DNA from: Microplitis mediator
Lineage: Eukaryota; Arthropoda; Insecta; Hymenoptera; Braconidae
Direction of reading: 5' to 3'
Assembly (NCBI RefSeq): GCF_029852145.1
Contig: NC_079976.1
Location: 16,327,117 to 16,391,116 of the forward strand
Length of the DNA: 64,000 bases
How positions within the stretch are numbered: the first letter of the stretch is position 1; each line of letters opens with the position of its first letter. Below, piece by piece: positions 56,420-64,000 of the stretch. Position numbers and translations under genes: made by a program. The notes beneath the pieces were generated by a model. The model worked only from the letters and a program-made list of their open reading frames with translations, searched no databases and was not told the DNA's origin.

Positions 56420-57389
56420 TCTCTTTAATATTTCCCCTTCGTTCGCACGACATTAGGTAGAGCATATTCATATGTGTGAGAGCATATGTAAGATGTCGAT
56501 AAGACAGTTATTTTGTGAACTAGCTTAGCCTTATCATCATAAAAATATAAACATCACCTCTGCTATAATATCATTATAAGTATTAGTAAACATGCAGTGC
56601 ATATTTTAAAAAATAGATACTCATTTAGTTATTAATAATTATTTTAATATTACTCATTATCAAGTTTCAGTGCATAATATCAGATAATTTAACTTATAAA
56701 ATTGCTCAATAAAGAGAACGAATATTTAATATTTCCCGGGCACTATTTCAGTGTATTAGTGAGTTACCATTCTTTGGATTCATTGGTTTATAAAAAATAA
56801 GCTACACCTATGTAAGATCTACTTTGAATAGTTTCCTATCCTCACCACCCCCCCCCCCCTCTCTCTCCGAGACCGAATTTTTATAGAGAGTTTACTGTAA
56901 ATAAAAGTAAATTATCTCCAGGATGGAATAAAATTACATAATTAAAGTAGAGTTATTGAACTGTTGAAACTTTAATAATTTTGATATAAATTTTATTTGT
57001 ATTAAATAAATAATAATTAAAATGAATTTCAATTGCGTCGTCAAATGATTAAAAGAATTTTAATTATTTTACAACTGTATGAAAAACTATATAATTAATA
57101 TAAGCCACTTGTAGATATATTGAGGAAAAAATTAAGGCTTATGGAATTTTTTTGTATTGTCTTTTTTTTTTCAACCTTCCCAACAGATCTCACTTATAGT
57201 CTGAAATTTTTTTTTTATATCATTCAATTTACGAGAATTAGAATGCGAAACAAAGAATTTTTTCCTAGCGCCATCTAACGGAGATTTTTGTTACTCTAAT
57301 GTTTTGAAATAATGATAAATAACCTGCAATCTCGACTCAGGATAAAATTTCTCGCTTTGTTCCAAGAGACATTATTTTATTATTTATGT
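56276..57389. other. AT-rich spacer with C-rich and CA microsatellites
   Basis: Contains a C-run plus (CA)n (56379-56416) and a second C-run with CT repeat (56845-56868). Otherwise AT-rich, with no gene seen. It ends at the Gypsy LTR. Confidence 0.5.
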
Positions 57390-58343
57390 TGTAACGGGGT
57401 GAAATTCATGTTTTAAGTTTAAATTCAAATTTCGACTCGCGCCAAAACGAGAGCGACCTCCTCCCACAACAACAGCCGATAATTAAACAGTCCACTTATC
57501 GCTGGGGTCACTGCTGTCGAGTTTTGGGGACAGTTTTGTTTCAGTCGATGTTGGCCAACCTGCAAGCGAGGGGTATGAGGCTCGGCGATTGTCGAGAGTC
57601 GGCCTCTTGGTTTTTGGCTTCCATAGAAGACGGACGCAATTACCCGCTGCAATACAAGTTCATAAAATTCTTATATAAAATAATATCCAGTACAAGCTAT
57701 TCGTACATACGCCAATTGCCAAGAGCAAATAAGCCCACTGGCTAGTGGAAGCTTATTACCCTGGAAATATAAATTACTGTGGAGTTTGGAATATTGGTCT
57801 GGAGTAAATATCGAGGACAGAGGACTTGGTTTTTGAGAGTGAGGAGCAACACCATTGGAATTTTCACGGCTTGGGAGTTTGCTAGAGGATAGTGTAAAAG
57901 TGAGTGGAGTCTTTCTGTGAAAATTGTCAGTAGAGTCATTTTGTATTGTCAGTAGAGTCAATTGGTATTGTCAGTAGAGTCACTGTAAAATATAATTTTC
58001 AAGGAAAATTTTGTCGAGTCACCTTCACCGTTCATTTTATTAATTGTTCACTGTCATAAAATTTTTGTAAGACGACCCGTCTCCAATAAATACCAGGCTC
58101 ATTCTCTTATATAAATTTCTTATTAATTAATCAAACATCTTCCCCTATAAGTATAAGTTATAACAAATATCTTCTCTCTCTTAAATTTTAATTTGCTGCG
58201 TGGTCCAGTTGGGTTTCACCCTCACCTGGAGATCCTGAGCATAGTCAGACAGGTTTACAAAACACCTGAAGTTTTGTACATGAGTGGGATACTCGTTGCA
58301 TGGAGACCACAATTAAATTCATGTAATAAGTACACCCATTACA
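57390..58343 (+). mobile_element. 5' LTR of a Gypsy retrotransposon
   Basis: It begins TGTAACGGGG and ends CCCATTACA, giving TG...CA termini and a length of 954 bp. A candidate polyadenylation signal (CCAATAAATA) lies near 58085. It is followed at once by a primer binding site. The 3' LTR is outside the window, so the duplication cannot be checked. Small frames inside are not genes. Confidence 0.8.
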
Positions 58344-58344
58344 T

Positions 58345-58356
58345 TGGCGCCCAACG
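58345..58356 (+). other. Primer binding site
   Basis: TGGCGCCCAACG starts one base after the LTR; TGG is the complement of a tRNA 3' CCA. Which tRNA is used I cannot say. Confidence 0.8.
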
Positions 58357-59125
58357 AAAATTTTTATTAACAAAAATTTAAGGGAGAGAGTTTGTTGGCT
58401 TGAAACTTTGGGGAAATATTTTTTTTTATATACATAAAATTGTTTTTTTTTTTTTGGTTATAAAGTAGCGTCGGTTTGTGGGCGAGTGGGGAGTTGGTTT
58501 GGAGGACGGAAGGTCCAAGTCCGTAACAAGTTTTATACTTAGGATCATAATTTATATTGAGTTTTTTTTTCCTTGTCGTTGGATGGCTTGAAAAAAAAAA
58601 AAGATAAAGAGAAAAATATTTTTTTTTTGGAAAAGGAAAAATTCTGTGATATTTATTTGTTATTTTATTATTTTAAATTTTATTTATACATATAATTATT
58701 TATTTATTATTTATGCATGTTATTTTAATAATCATTTATTTACAATTTTTTTTTATTTAGTATTTTACTTTGTAAGAAATTACAAACTTGGTAAACTTTT
58801 GCTGGGTGAATTTTATTTTGAGTTGAGGTAAAACTCAAAGGAAATAAAATTCCTTTGGATTTTACTGTAAATTCAGGATAAATTTTTACCGAGTAATTTT
58901 ACCCAAGTTTCATTGTTCCTTGCAAAGTAAAATAGAATTTTATTATTATAGAGATTTATTTTAATTTATTTATAATTTTAATTTCGAAATTCTAAGCGCA
59001 TTAATTTAATTATTTCGTCGAAAGTTCTTGTCAGCTTTAGTTTCGAGATTATATATTTTTTTGCTTAAACATTTAAACAAACAAGTTTTAATCCTCTGTT
59101 TACGTATTTAATTTAATATTTGAAA
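58357..59125 (+). other. Gypsy leader, non-coding
   Basis: A 770-nt AT-rich untranslated leader between the primer binding site and gag. No ORF of note. Confidence 0.6.
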
Positions 59126-61600
59126 ATGTCGACTCGTTCAAGAGCAGCAAGTACAGCGCGGGCAGAAGAACGCCGTAACAACGATGACGTAGTCATTGTT
59201 GGTGCGCGCGCGTCTAATGCCCCGACACTTCCGGTACAGCAGGGCACAGGGCGAGTAAACCACTCGCCCCCGCCCGCGTACTCGACAGTTACTACCGCAA
59301 CTACTAGCACAGTAACTTCTTCGGTACCGTCAACAATCGTAACAACAGCTAGTAGCACACAAAGCGGAGCTAACCAAATCTCGGTCGATACGAGAGTTAA
59401 TAACGCTTCTTCCCCTGGGTCTAACCCAGTATTAACTCAAGTCGGGGCGAGAATTGATAGCCTAGTAACTAATCAAATGCAAATTGGGGCCCGGGTAGAA
59501 AATTTATCAGGATTAATTGGGACACAAAATGAAATGAACCGAACCAATGCTCAGGCAATAGAAAGACTAACTGAAGCCCTGGATCGGCTGATGGTTCGGG
59601 AACAAGCTCGGTTGGAGGATCATGTTCATGTTAATAACAATGTGAATAATAATAATGCCAATAATAATAATTTAATAAATAACAACAACTTAAATAATAA
59701 TCCGGCTCAAAATAACAACAACTTAAATAATAATCCGGCTCAAGTTAATAACAATTTAGTAGATAATAATAATGGCAATCAAATTAATAATTTGCCTCTA
59801 CCACAAAATTCAGTTGTACGAAACTTAGCATCAAATAGTCAATTAGCATCAAATAGTCACTTAGCATCAAATAGTCAATTAGCATCAAATAGTAATTTAG
59901 CATCAATAGATCCAATTGCACAACAACACAATTTATTTCAAAGTATTATTCAGCAGAGAAATTTAAACAATAGTAATAATTCACAAAATTCAAATTTACT
60001 AAATGTTCATGATCCTTTGCCAGTTGTTCCCGACCCAGCCGTTCCAGGAACTTCTTTTGGGGTATACAGGGATCCAAATGTGTCTCAATCTTTCCGCAAC
60101 CCTATGATTTTGTCTAATCATGGTGCTGGTAGGGGGGAGAGGGATACACTTGGATTAATTGGTAGAAGATCACCACCTAATCTATTGCAGGGTCTTGGGC
60201 ATATTCCGGTACCTCCTCTGGGTTGCTTAGGCGACCCGAGTCGAGACGACCCGAATATGCGCATGGGTTTTGAGCATGTAGAAGACCCCGCTCACGGATA
60301 TCCTGACCTTGACAATCGTTCGTTAAATAATTCTCAGAATATGCCACGCAGGAGTTTTGGACCATCCTCTAGATGGAAAGAAATTCGCTCTCAATTAAAC
60401 ATGTGGTCTTTACGCTTTCCACAAAGCGATTTATCTGCTAACGATTTTATTTCATCAGTCGAGGCCAGGGCTGCCCGTGAGGGGTGGTCCAATGAAGAGA
60501 TTTTGCGTCTCATGAGCTATCTGTTGCAGGATAAAGTATCGCGTTGGTTTGATGTTAATTTTCCAAGATGGCGAACGTATGACCAGTTTAAAGTAGAATT
60601 CTGTAGAACATTTGGTTCTTCTAAAACTGATCAACAAATTTTGATGGAGATTGGGCAAATTAAGCCCCAAGACGGTGAAAATAGCTGTGATTTAATATTT
60701 CGTATGCAGCAGAAATACCGTTCCATGCGTATACCACCGGCTGAGTCTGAACAGGTAATAAGTATTAGGAACCATCTTCCTAATGAAGTGCGTACACTTG
60801 TTTACTCTCGTCCTGTTTTTAGCTATGAAGGTCTATTATCTGCTGTGCACGAGGCTACTGTGTCCTTGGAGGAGTGCAGAAGGGTATACGGCGCTGAGAG
60901 GTCCATGGATGACAAGCTTAACAAACCGAAGGAGAAGATCCGCTTCTCAGCTCTTCAAAGCTTCCAGAATGCTGAATTCAATCTTGTGGATGGTGATTAC
61001 CGACAGCCGCTGTCGATTGAGGAGGTCAGAGAGGAAGAAGATGGGAACTACACGGTGTGTGCTGCGGTCAACAGCAGCGGACAATCGTGGCAAGGGGCGG
61101 ATTACCGTCCTCGTCCACGTTTCGATGTCCAGATCCGTGGTGGACAACAACACCGTTTTCCATCTTCCACCCCGTCCACTCAACCTCAGCCTGTCTCTAA
61201 TCAACACCAACAGCAGCCTAGTTCAGTACACTCTTGTACTTGTACTCATTGCGGGAATAATCAACACTCAGTGCCACCTTCTGCGCCTTCAGGACCAGTG
61301 GATCGTAGCTACACGCTATTCCCGTCGCGTAATCCACGTAGAATCGCCACCTGTCATAATTGCGGTCAACCTGGTCATACGTTCGACCATTGCGAGAACC
61401 CGCGTGCAGACGTGTGCACGTATTGTCAAGAACTAGGACATGTAAGACAAAATTGCGGTCTACTTAATCAGTCCAACTCGTCTGCGGCTTTACCAACTAA
61501 TGCATCATCATCAGGTAGCTATCCTAACAGTTTCGTTCCTACAAATCCTGCTTTACCACCTACCTCTGATCCAAAAAATGGCCATCGCCAGTCTGGGTAG
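59126..61600 (+). CDS. gag: Gypsy Gag polyprotein
   Basis: The start is the ATG at 59126 (MSTRSRAAS), giving 824 residues. A Thr/Ser-rich N-terminus is followed by Asn-rich low-complexity sequence (about 170-310) including tandem LASNSQ-type repeats. The capsid domain (about 410-610) has WKEIRSQLNMWSLRFP, LLQDKVSRWFDVNFPRW and QFKVEFCRTFGSS. Two zinc knuckles follow, CHNCGQPGHTFDHC and CTYCQELGHVRQNC (both CX2CX4HX4C, from residue 743). Gag packages RNA into particles. The frame is intact. Its end overlaps the -1 pol frame at a slippery site. Confidence 0.9.
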   Translation: MSTRSRAASTARAEERRNNDDVVIVGARASNAPTLPVQQGTGRVNHSPPPAYSTVTTATTSTVTSSVPSTIVTTASSTQSGANQISVDTRVNNASSPGSNPVLTQVGARIDSLVTNQMQIGARVENLSGLIGTQNEMNRTNAQAIERLTEALDRLMVREQARLEDHVHVNNNVNNNNANNNNLINNNNLNNNPAQNNNNLNNNPAQVNNNLVDNNNGNQINNLPLPQNSVVRNLASNSQLASNSHLASNSQLASNSNLASIDPIAQQHNLFQSIIQQRNLNNSNNSQNSNLLNVHDPLPVVPDPAVPGTSFGVYRDPNVSQSFRNPMILSNHGAGRGERDTLGLIGRRSPPNLLQGLGHIPVPPLGCLGDPSRDDPNMRMGFEHVEDPAHGYPDLDNRSLNNSQNMPRRSFGPSSRWKEIRSQLNMWSLRFPQSDLSANDFISSVEARAAREGWSNEEILRLMSYLLQDKVSRWFDVNFPRWRTYDQFKVEFCRTFGSSKTDQQILMEIGQIKPQDGENSCDLIFRMQQKYRSMRIPPAESEQVISIRNHLPNEVRTLVYSRPVFSYEGLLSAVHEATVSLEECRRVYGAERSMDDKLNKPKEKIRFSALQSFQNAEFNLVDGDYRQPLSIEEVREEEDGNYTVCAAVNSSGQSWQGADYRPRPRFDVQIRGGQQHRFPSSTPSTQPQPVSNQHQQQPSSVHSCTCTHCGNNQHSVPPSAPSGPVDRSYTLFPSRNPRRIATCHNCGQPGHTFDHCENPRADVCTYCQELGHVRQNCGLLNQSNSSAALPTNASSSGSYPNSFVPTNPALPPTSDPKNGHRQSG

Positions 61601-62223
61601 TTTCCCCTCCCAGACGCGGCGGGAGGTCAGTCAATCAGGGGAAACAGACTGTCGGGAACGTAAATGGAGTAAATTCGAAATTCAACTCAAAACTTTATTC
61701 AAGTAAATTCAATTCAAATTTTAATTCGAGATTTAATCCTAGTCAACATTTTAACGTCAAGTCTAATAAAATTGTAAATAAAGATTTTAGTCAAATTAGT
61801 AGTTGTAGCCCTCTTCAAGGGAACAATGTTAAGAGAAGAAAAAGGAAATTAACACCTAAGAGGATTTTACGGGTGGTTAATTGGCAGAAAAGGCAGAAGG
61901 AAAAGGTTAGGTTAAGTAATGTAAATATGGAGGTTGGGGTTGGTGGTAGGGACATCTCACAAGGGCGAGATGTCTATTCCCCTGAAATGTGTACGACGGC
62001 ACAGGTCAGGGATGATACCTTGGGACTGGGAGTCATTCCTCAGGCCCAGGTGGTTACTCTTGACGTTTGTTCGTCGACACATGTCAGGGATGCTGACGTC
62101 GAGCACTTGGGTGATGTGCCGACTGTCAACGAGAAGGAAATTGAAGTTTTGGATTTGGGTAGTAATAAATTGGATAATGTTGTAAATAATTGTATATATT
62201 TATTAATTTTAATGCTATTTTAA
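61570..62223 (+). CDS. Gypsy pol N-terminal frame (Gag-Pol linker)
   Basis: This frame, -1 to gag, is open from 61570 to the stop at 62221-62223. It encodes a basic, Asn/Ser-rich region (SPPRRGGRSVNQG, NVKRRKRKLTPKRILR), then CTTAQVRDDTLGLG and a similar CSSTHVRDADVEHLG. No catalytic motif is visible. The protease frame is -1 again, with an overlap of 62190-62223. I read this as a mutation rather than a second programmed shift because no canonical slippery heptamer is present. Confidence 0.6.
   Translation, partial: SKKWPSPVWVVSPPRRGGRSVNQGKQTVGNVNGVNSKFNSKLYSSKFNSNFNSRFNPSQHFNVKSNKIVNKDFSQISSCSPLQGNNVKRRKRKLTPKRILRVVNWQKRQKEKVRLSNVNMEVGVGGRDISQGRDVYSPEMCTTAQVRDDTLGLGVIPQAQVVTLDVCSSTHVRDADVEHLGDVPTVNEKEIEVLDLGSNKLDNVVNNCIYLLILMLF
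61573..61615 (+). promoter_or_regulatory. Predicted -1 ribosomal frameshift site at the gag-pol junction
   Basis: In the gag frame a heptamer A AAA AAT (61573-61579) fits X XXY YYZ. After an 11-nt spacer a perfect 7-bp stem GTCTGGG/CCCAGAC (61591-61597 and 61609-61615) forms, enclosing the gag stop (61598-61600). The -1 frame is open from 61570 through the junction, so slippage would fuse Gag to the downstream frame. Confidence 0.65.
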
Positions 62224-64000
62224 ATAATTTGAACGCCGGTAACTTAGAGGGAATTTATTTGGAAAGTCCCTCGGGTACCTCAGACATGTCAGTGACATTG
62301 AGGTCACCTGATGATTTAGTTTTAATTAAAAATTCTAATTTTAATCACTCTAATCAATTTAATCATAATGATGATAATTTTAAAAATCTTTCTGATCAAG
62401 ATTTAATTAATTTATGTGGTTTTATAAACGACGTTAATGATGAAAGCCATACATCTGCTCTGAAACGTCTTCTTGATCTTTTTGAAAACGCGTCGTCAAG
62501 TAATTCTAATTTAATTGAGTCTGTTGGCCCTGATGACACTTTGGAACCTCAACAAGTGAACCTTGATAATGTACCCTACCTTTGTGGACTTGAACCTATC
62601 CCTCAGGAACACGAGGAGGAGGTTGAGGATATAGAGGGTCCTATGGAGGAAGAATTAGACTCTGGTTTCGAGTCAGACAATTCTGTACCTGAATATTTTC
62701 CTTCAGGTACCCCTCAATCCTCTGCCACTTCTCGTGCTTCGTTTATTCCTGATATCTTATCTAAAAACCATCTTCCTGCATCTCTCATCCATCGTATTGC
62801 ATCCCGTACAGCCTTTATACCCGGCACTGGACCTCGCGCGCCTATCATCACTGCTCGTATTCCAATATCCATTTGGGTATTTGGAGTGCAGTTGGAAGGC
62901 ATTATTGACACCGGCAGCGAACGCTCGTATATCAACTCTCGCATTTACGAGAAGGTATATGAGTTGAGCTCCGGTGAATTAACACCTGATGATACGCAGC
63001 GTCGTGGTGTCCTGTTAGCCAACCACACGCTCTGTAAAACTAAAGGTGGAGCTCCTTTTATAATTCAGGTTGGTACAGTTGCGGGAGAGCAGTACTTAAG
63101 TGTATTGGACGGGTTAAGTCATCAAGTAGTATTGGGGATGGATTTTGCTCTGTCATTTAATTTAAAAATTGATTGTGAGAAACGAACTTGGCGTTTTGGC
63201 GTCAGTAACGAAGAACATCCATTCGAGCTAATCCGTTGCCGCGAAAACCCTACAAGGTTTAATTTATTAACTACAGAACAGCGGGAAGACTTTGATCAAT
63301 TTTTAAAACTTGAGATGCAAAAATTCGAGTCATTACCCAATCAGGGGCTAACCGATTTGGTTCAGCATACCATCGTGATAGAGGCTGGTGCTAAACCGGT
63401 AAGGATTCGTCCTTATCGACGGAGCCCAGCCATATCCGCTGAATTAAACCGCCAAGTCATCGAATTAAAAGAAAAGGGTTACATTAGGGATAGTGTGAGT
63501 CCGTGGTCGTGTTCACCGGTTATGGTTCCGAAAGCGTCGGGTGATCTACGTTTTTGCGTCGACTATCGTCCTGTAAATAAATTGACATCTCCACCAGCGC
63601 ACCCGTTGCCAAATATGTTGCGAATTCTCAGTGCGTTGCATCATGCCGTCTTCATAAGTACGATGGACCTCAAAGAAGCTTTCCACCAGATCTTAATGAG
63701 TGAGGAGTCAATTCCATACACTGCATTTTCGGTGGAAGGTTTGGGCCATTTCGAGTGGGTTCGCATGCCATATGGTCTTTGTGGTGCTCCCAGCACTTTC
63801 CAAAAGGCCATGGATAAATTACGTGAACGCTTTATTAAGCTTCTTGCTGATCGTAAATTACCGATGGTGTGGGCGGAGAAAGTATTTGCGTATCTGGATG
63901 ATTGGGTCATAATTAGTGAGACCTACGAGGAACATAAAGAGCTTCTCTCTTTAGTGTTTGAAGTTTTTCGTGATGCTGGTCTTTTAATCAATCCTATTAA
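62190..64000 (+). CDS. pol: Gypsy protease and reverse transcriptase (runs off the window)
   Basis: This frame is open from 62190 to the window end. An acidic stretch precedes an aspartic protease (IIDTGSERSYI, DTGS at about 62907; IVLGMDF-like VVLGMDFALSF near 63130). The reverse transcriptase follows: GYIRDSVSPWSCSPVMVP, LRFCVDYRPVN, STMDLKEAFHQI, FEWVRMPYGLCGAPSTFQ and the catalytic YLDDWVII (about 63890). All palm motifs are present, unlike the palindromic copies at 42-50 kb. It converts genomic RNA to DNA. RNase H and integrase lie beyond the window. Confidence 0.85.
   Translation, partial: MYIFINFNAILNNLNAGNLEGIYLESPSGTSDMSVTLRSPDDLVLIKNSNFNHSNQFNHNDDNFKNLSDQDLINLCGFINDVNDESHTSALKRLLDLFENASSSNSNLIESVGPDDTLEPQQVNLDNVPYLCGLEPIPQEHEEEVEDIEGPMEEELDSGFESDNSVPEYFPSGTPQSSATSRASFIPDILSKNHLPASLIHRIASRTAFIPGTGPRAPIITARIPISIWVFGVQLEGIIDTGSERSYINSRIYEKVYELSSGELTPDDTQRRGVLLANHTLCKTKGGAPFIIQVGTVAGEQYLSVLDGLSHQVVLGMDFALSFNLKIDCEKRTWRFGVSNEEHPFELIRCRENPTRFNLLTTEQREDFDQFLKLEMQKFESLPNQGLTDLVQHTIVIEAGAKPVRIRPYRRSPAISAELNRQVIELKEKGYIRDSVSPWSCSPVMVPKASGDLRFCVDYRPVNKLTSPPAHPLPNMLRILSALHHAVFISTMDLKEAFHQILMSEESIPYTAFSVEGLGHFEWVRMPYGLCGAPSTFQKAMDKLRERFIKLLADRKLPMVWAEKVFAYLDDWVIISETYEEHKELLSLVFEVFRDAGLLINPI

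Noticed and set aside
57425..57961. Several small frames on both strands in the Gypsy LTR
   Set aside because: They lie wholly inside the LTR and have no recognisable domain.
59113..59358. Antisense 81-codon frame over the gag start
   Set aside because: Shadow of the gag coding sequence.
60783..61436. 217-codon frame inside gag on the same strand
   Set aside because: It overlaps the zinc-knuckle region in another phase, has Arg/Ser-rich shadow composition and no domain.
62190..62223. Second programmed -1 frameshift in Gypsy pol
   Set aside because: No X XXY YYZ heptamer in the overlap in the right phase; kept only as a low-interest finding.

Overview
The window is eukaryotic, AT-rich and dominated by transposable elements. 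Insect-type Polintons (Mavericks), Ty3/Gypsy retroelements with one retained envelope gene, hAT and TA-flanked DNA elements, and a spliceosomal intron point to an insect. A hymenopteran such as a parasitoid wasp is my best guess, but that is inference. I see no clear single-copy host gene; almost every coding signal belongs to a mobile or virus-like element.

Layout. 0-8.4 kb: a fragment of an unassigned gene family (called family B here), tandem repeats, a TA-flanked MITE, half of a foldback repeat, a second MITE, a tRNA-like sequence and a ~143-bp tandem array. 8.4-10.3 kb: a solo LTR. 10.3-15.2 kb: a decayed DNA transposon with an OTU-protease ORF and a DDE-type transposase, split by a solo LTR. 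15.5-19.3 kb: a CRE-like regulatory region, a small acidic ORF and a second family B copy, split by another solo LTR. 19.6-33.2 kb: a nearly complete but inactivated Polinton. 33.2-34.7 kb: its polymerase promoter with 92-bp repeats, and a third family B copy. 36-52 kb: a large inverted repeat (arms about 5.6 kb before later insertions) made of two head-to-head copies of one defective Gypsy pol, with a foldback element at the centre. The left arm carries an intact hAT element and leads into an envelope-like gene; the right arm carries a solo LTR. 52-57 kb: nested palindromic minisatellites and MITE-like units around a lone 145-codon ORF. 57.4-64 kb: the 5' part of a second Gypsy element (LTR, primer binding site, gag, protease, reverse transcriptase) running off the window.

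How the Polinton genes fit together. A minus-strand virion cluster (PLA2/core protein, maturation protease, penton, a 53-residue protein, hexon, a 64-residue protein) is tightly packed, with TAATG and ATGA stop/start overlaps. It diverges from a plus-strand set (packaging ATPase, an unnamed Polinton gene, a collagen-like/coiled-coil protein, integrase with chromodomain) across a short promoter with TATA boxes in both directions. Protein-primed DNA polymerase B is on the minus strand, tail-to-tail with integrase. Most genes carry stops, frameshifts or insertions, so this is a molecular fossil.

At least five LTR-like or unclassified insertions have short target-site duplications. For three of them the interrupted reading frame is continuous on both sides, which fixes their boundaries well. 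The main leads are the Gypsy palindrome, the stop/start overlaps in the virion cluster, the -1 frameshift signal in the second Gypsy, the intact intron-containing hAT gene and the three-copy family B.
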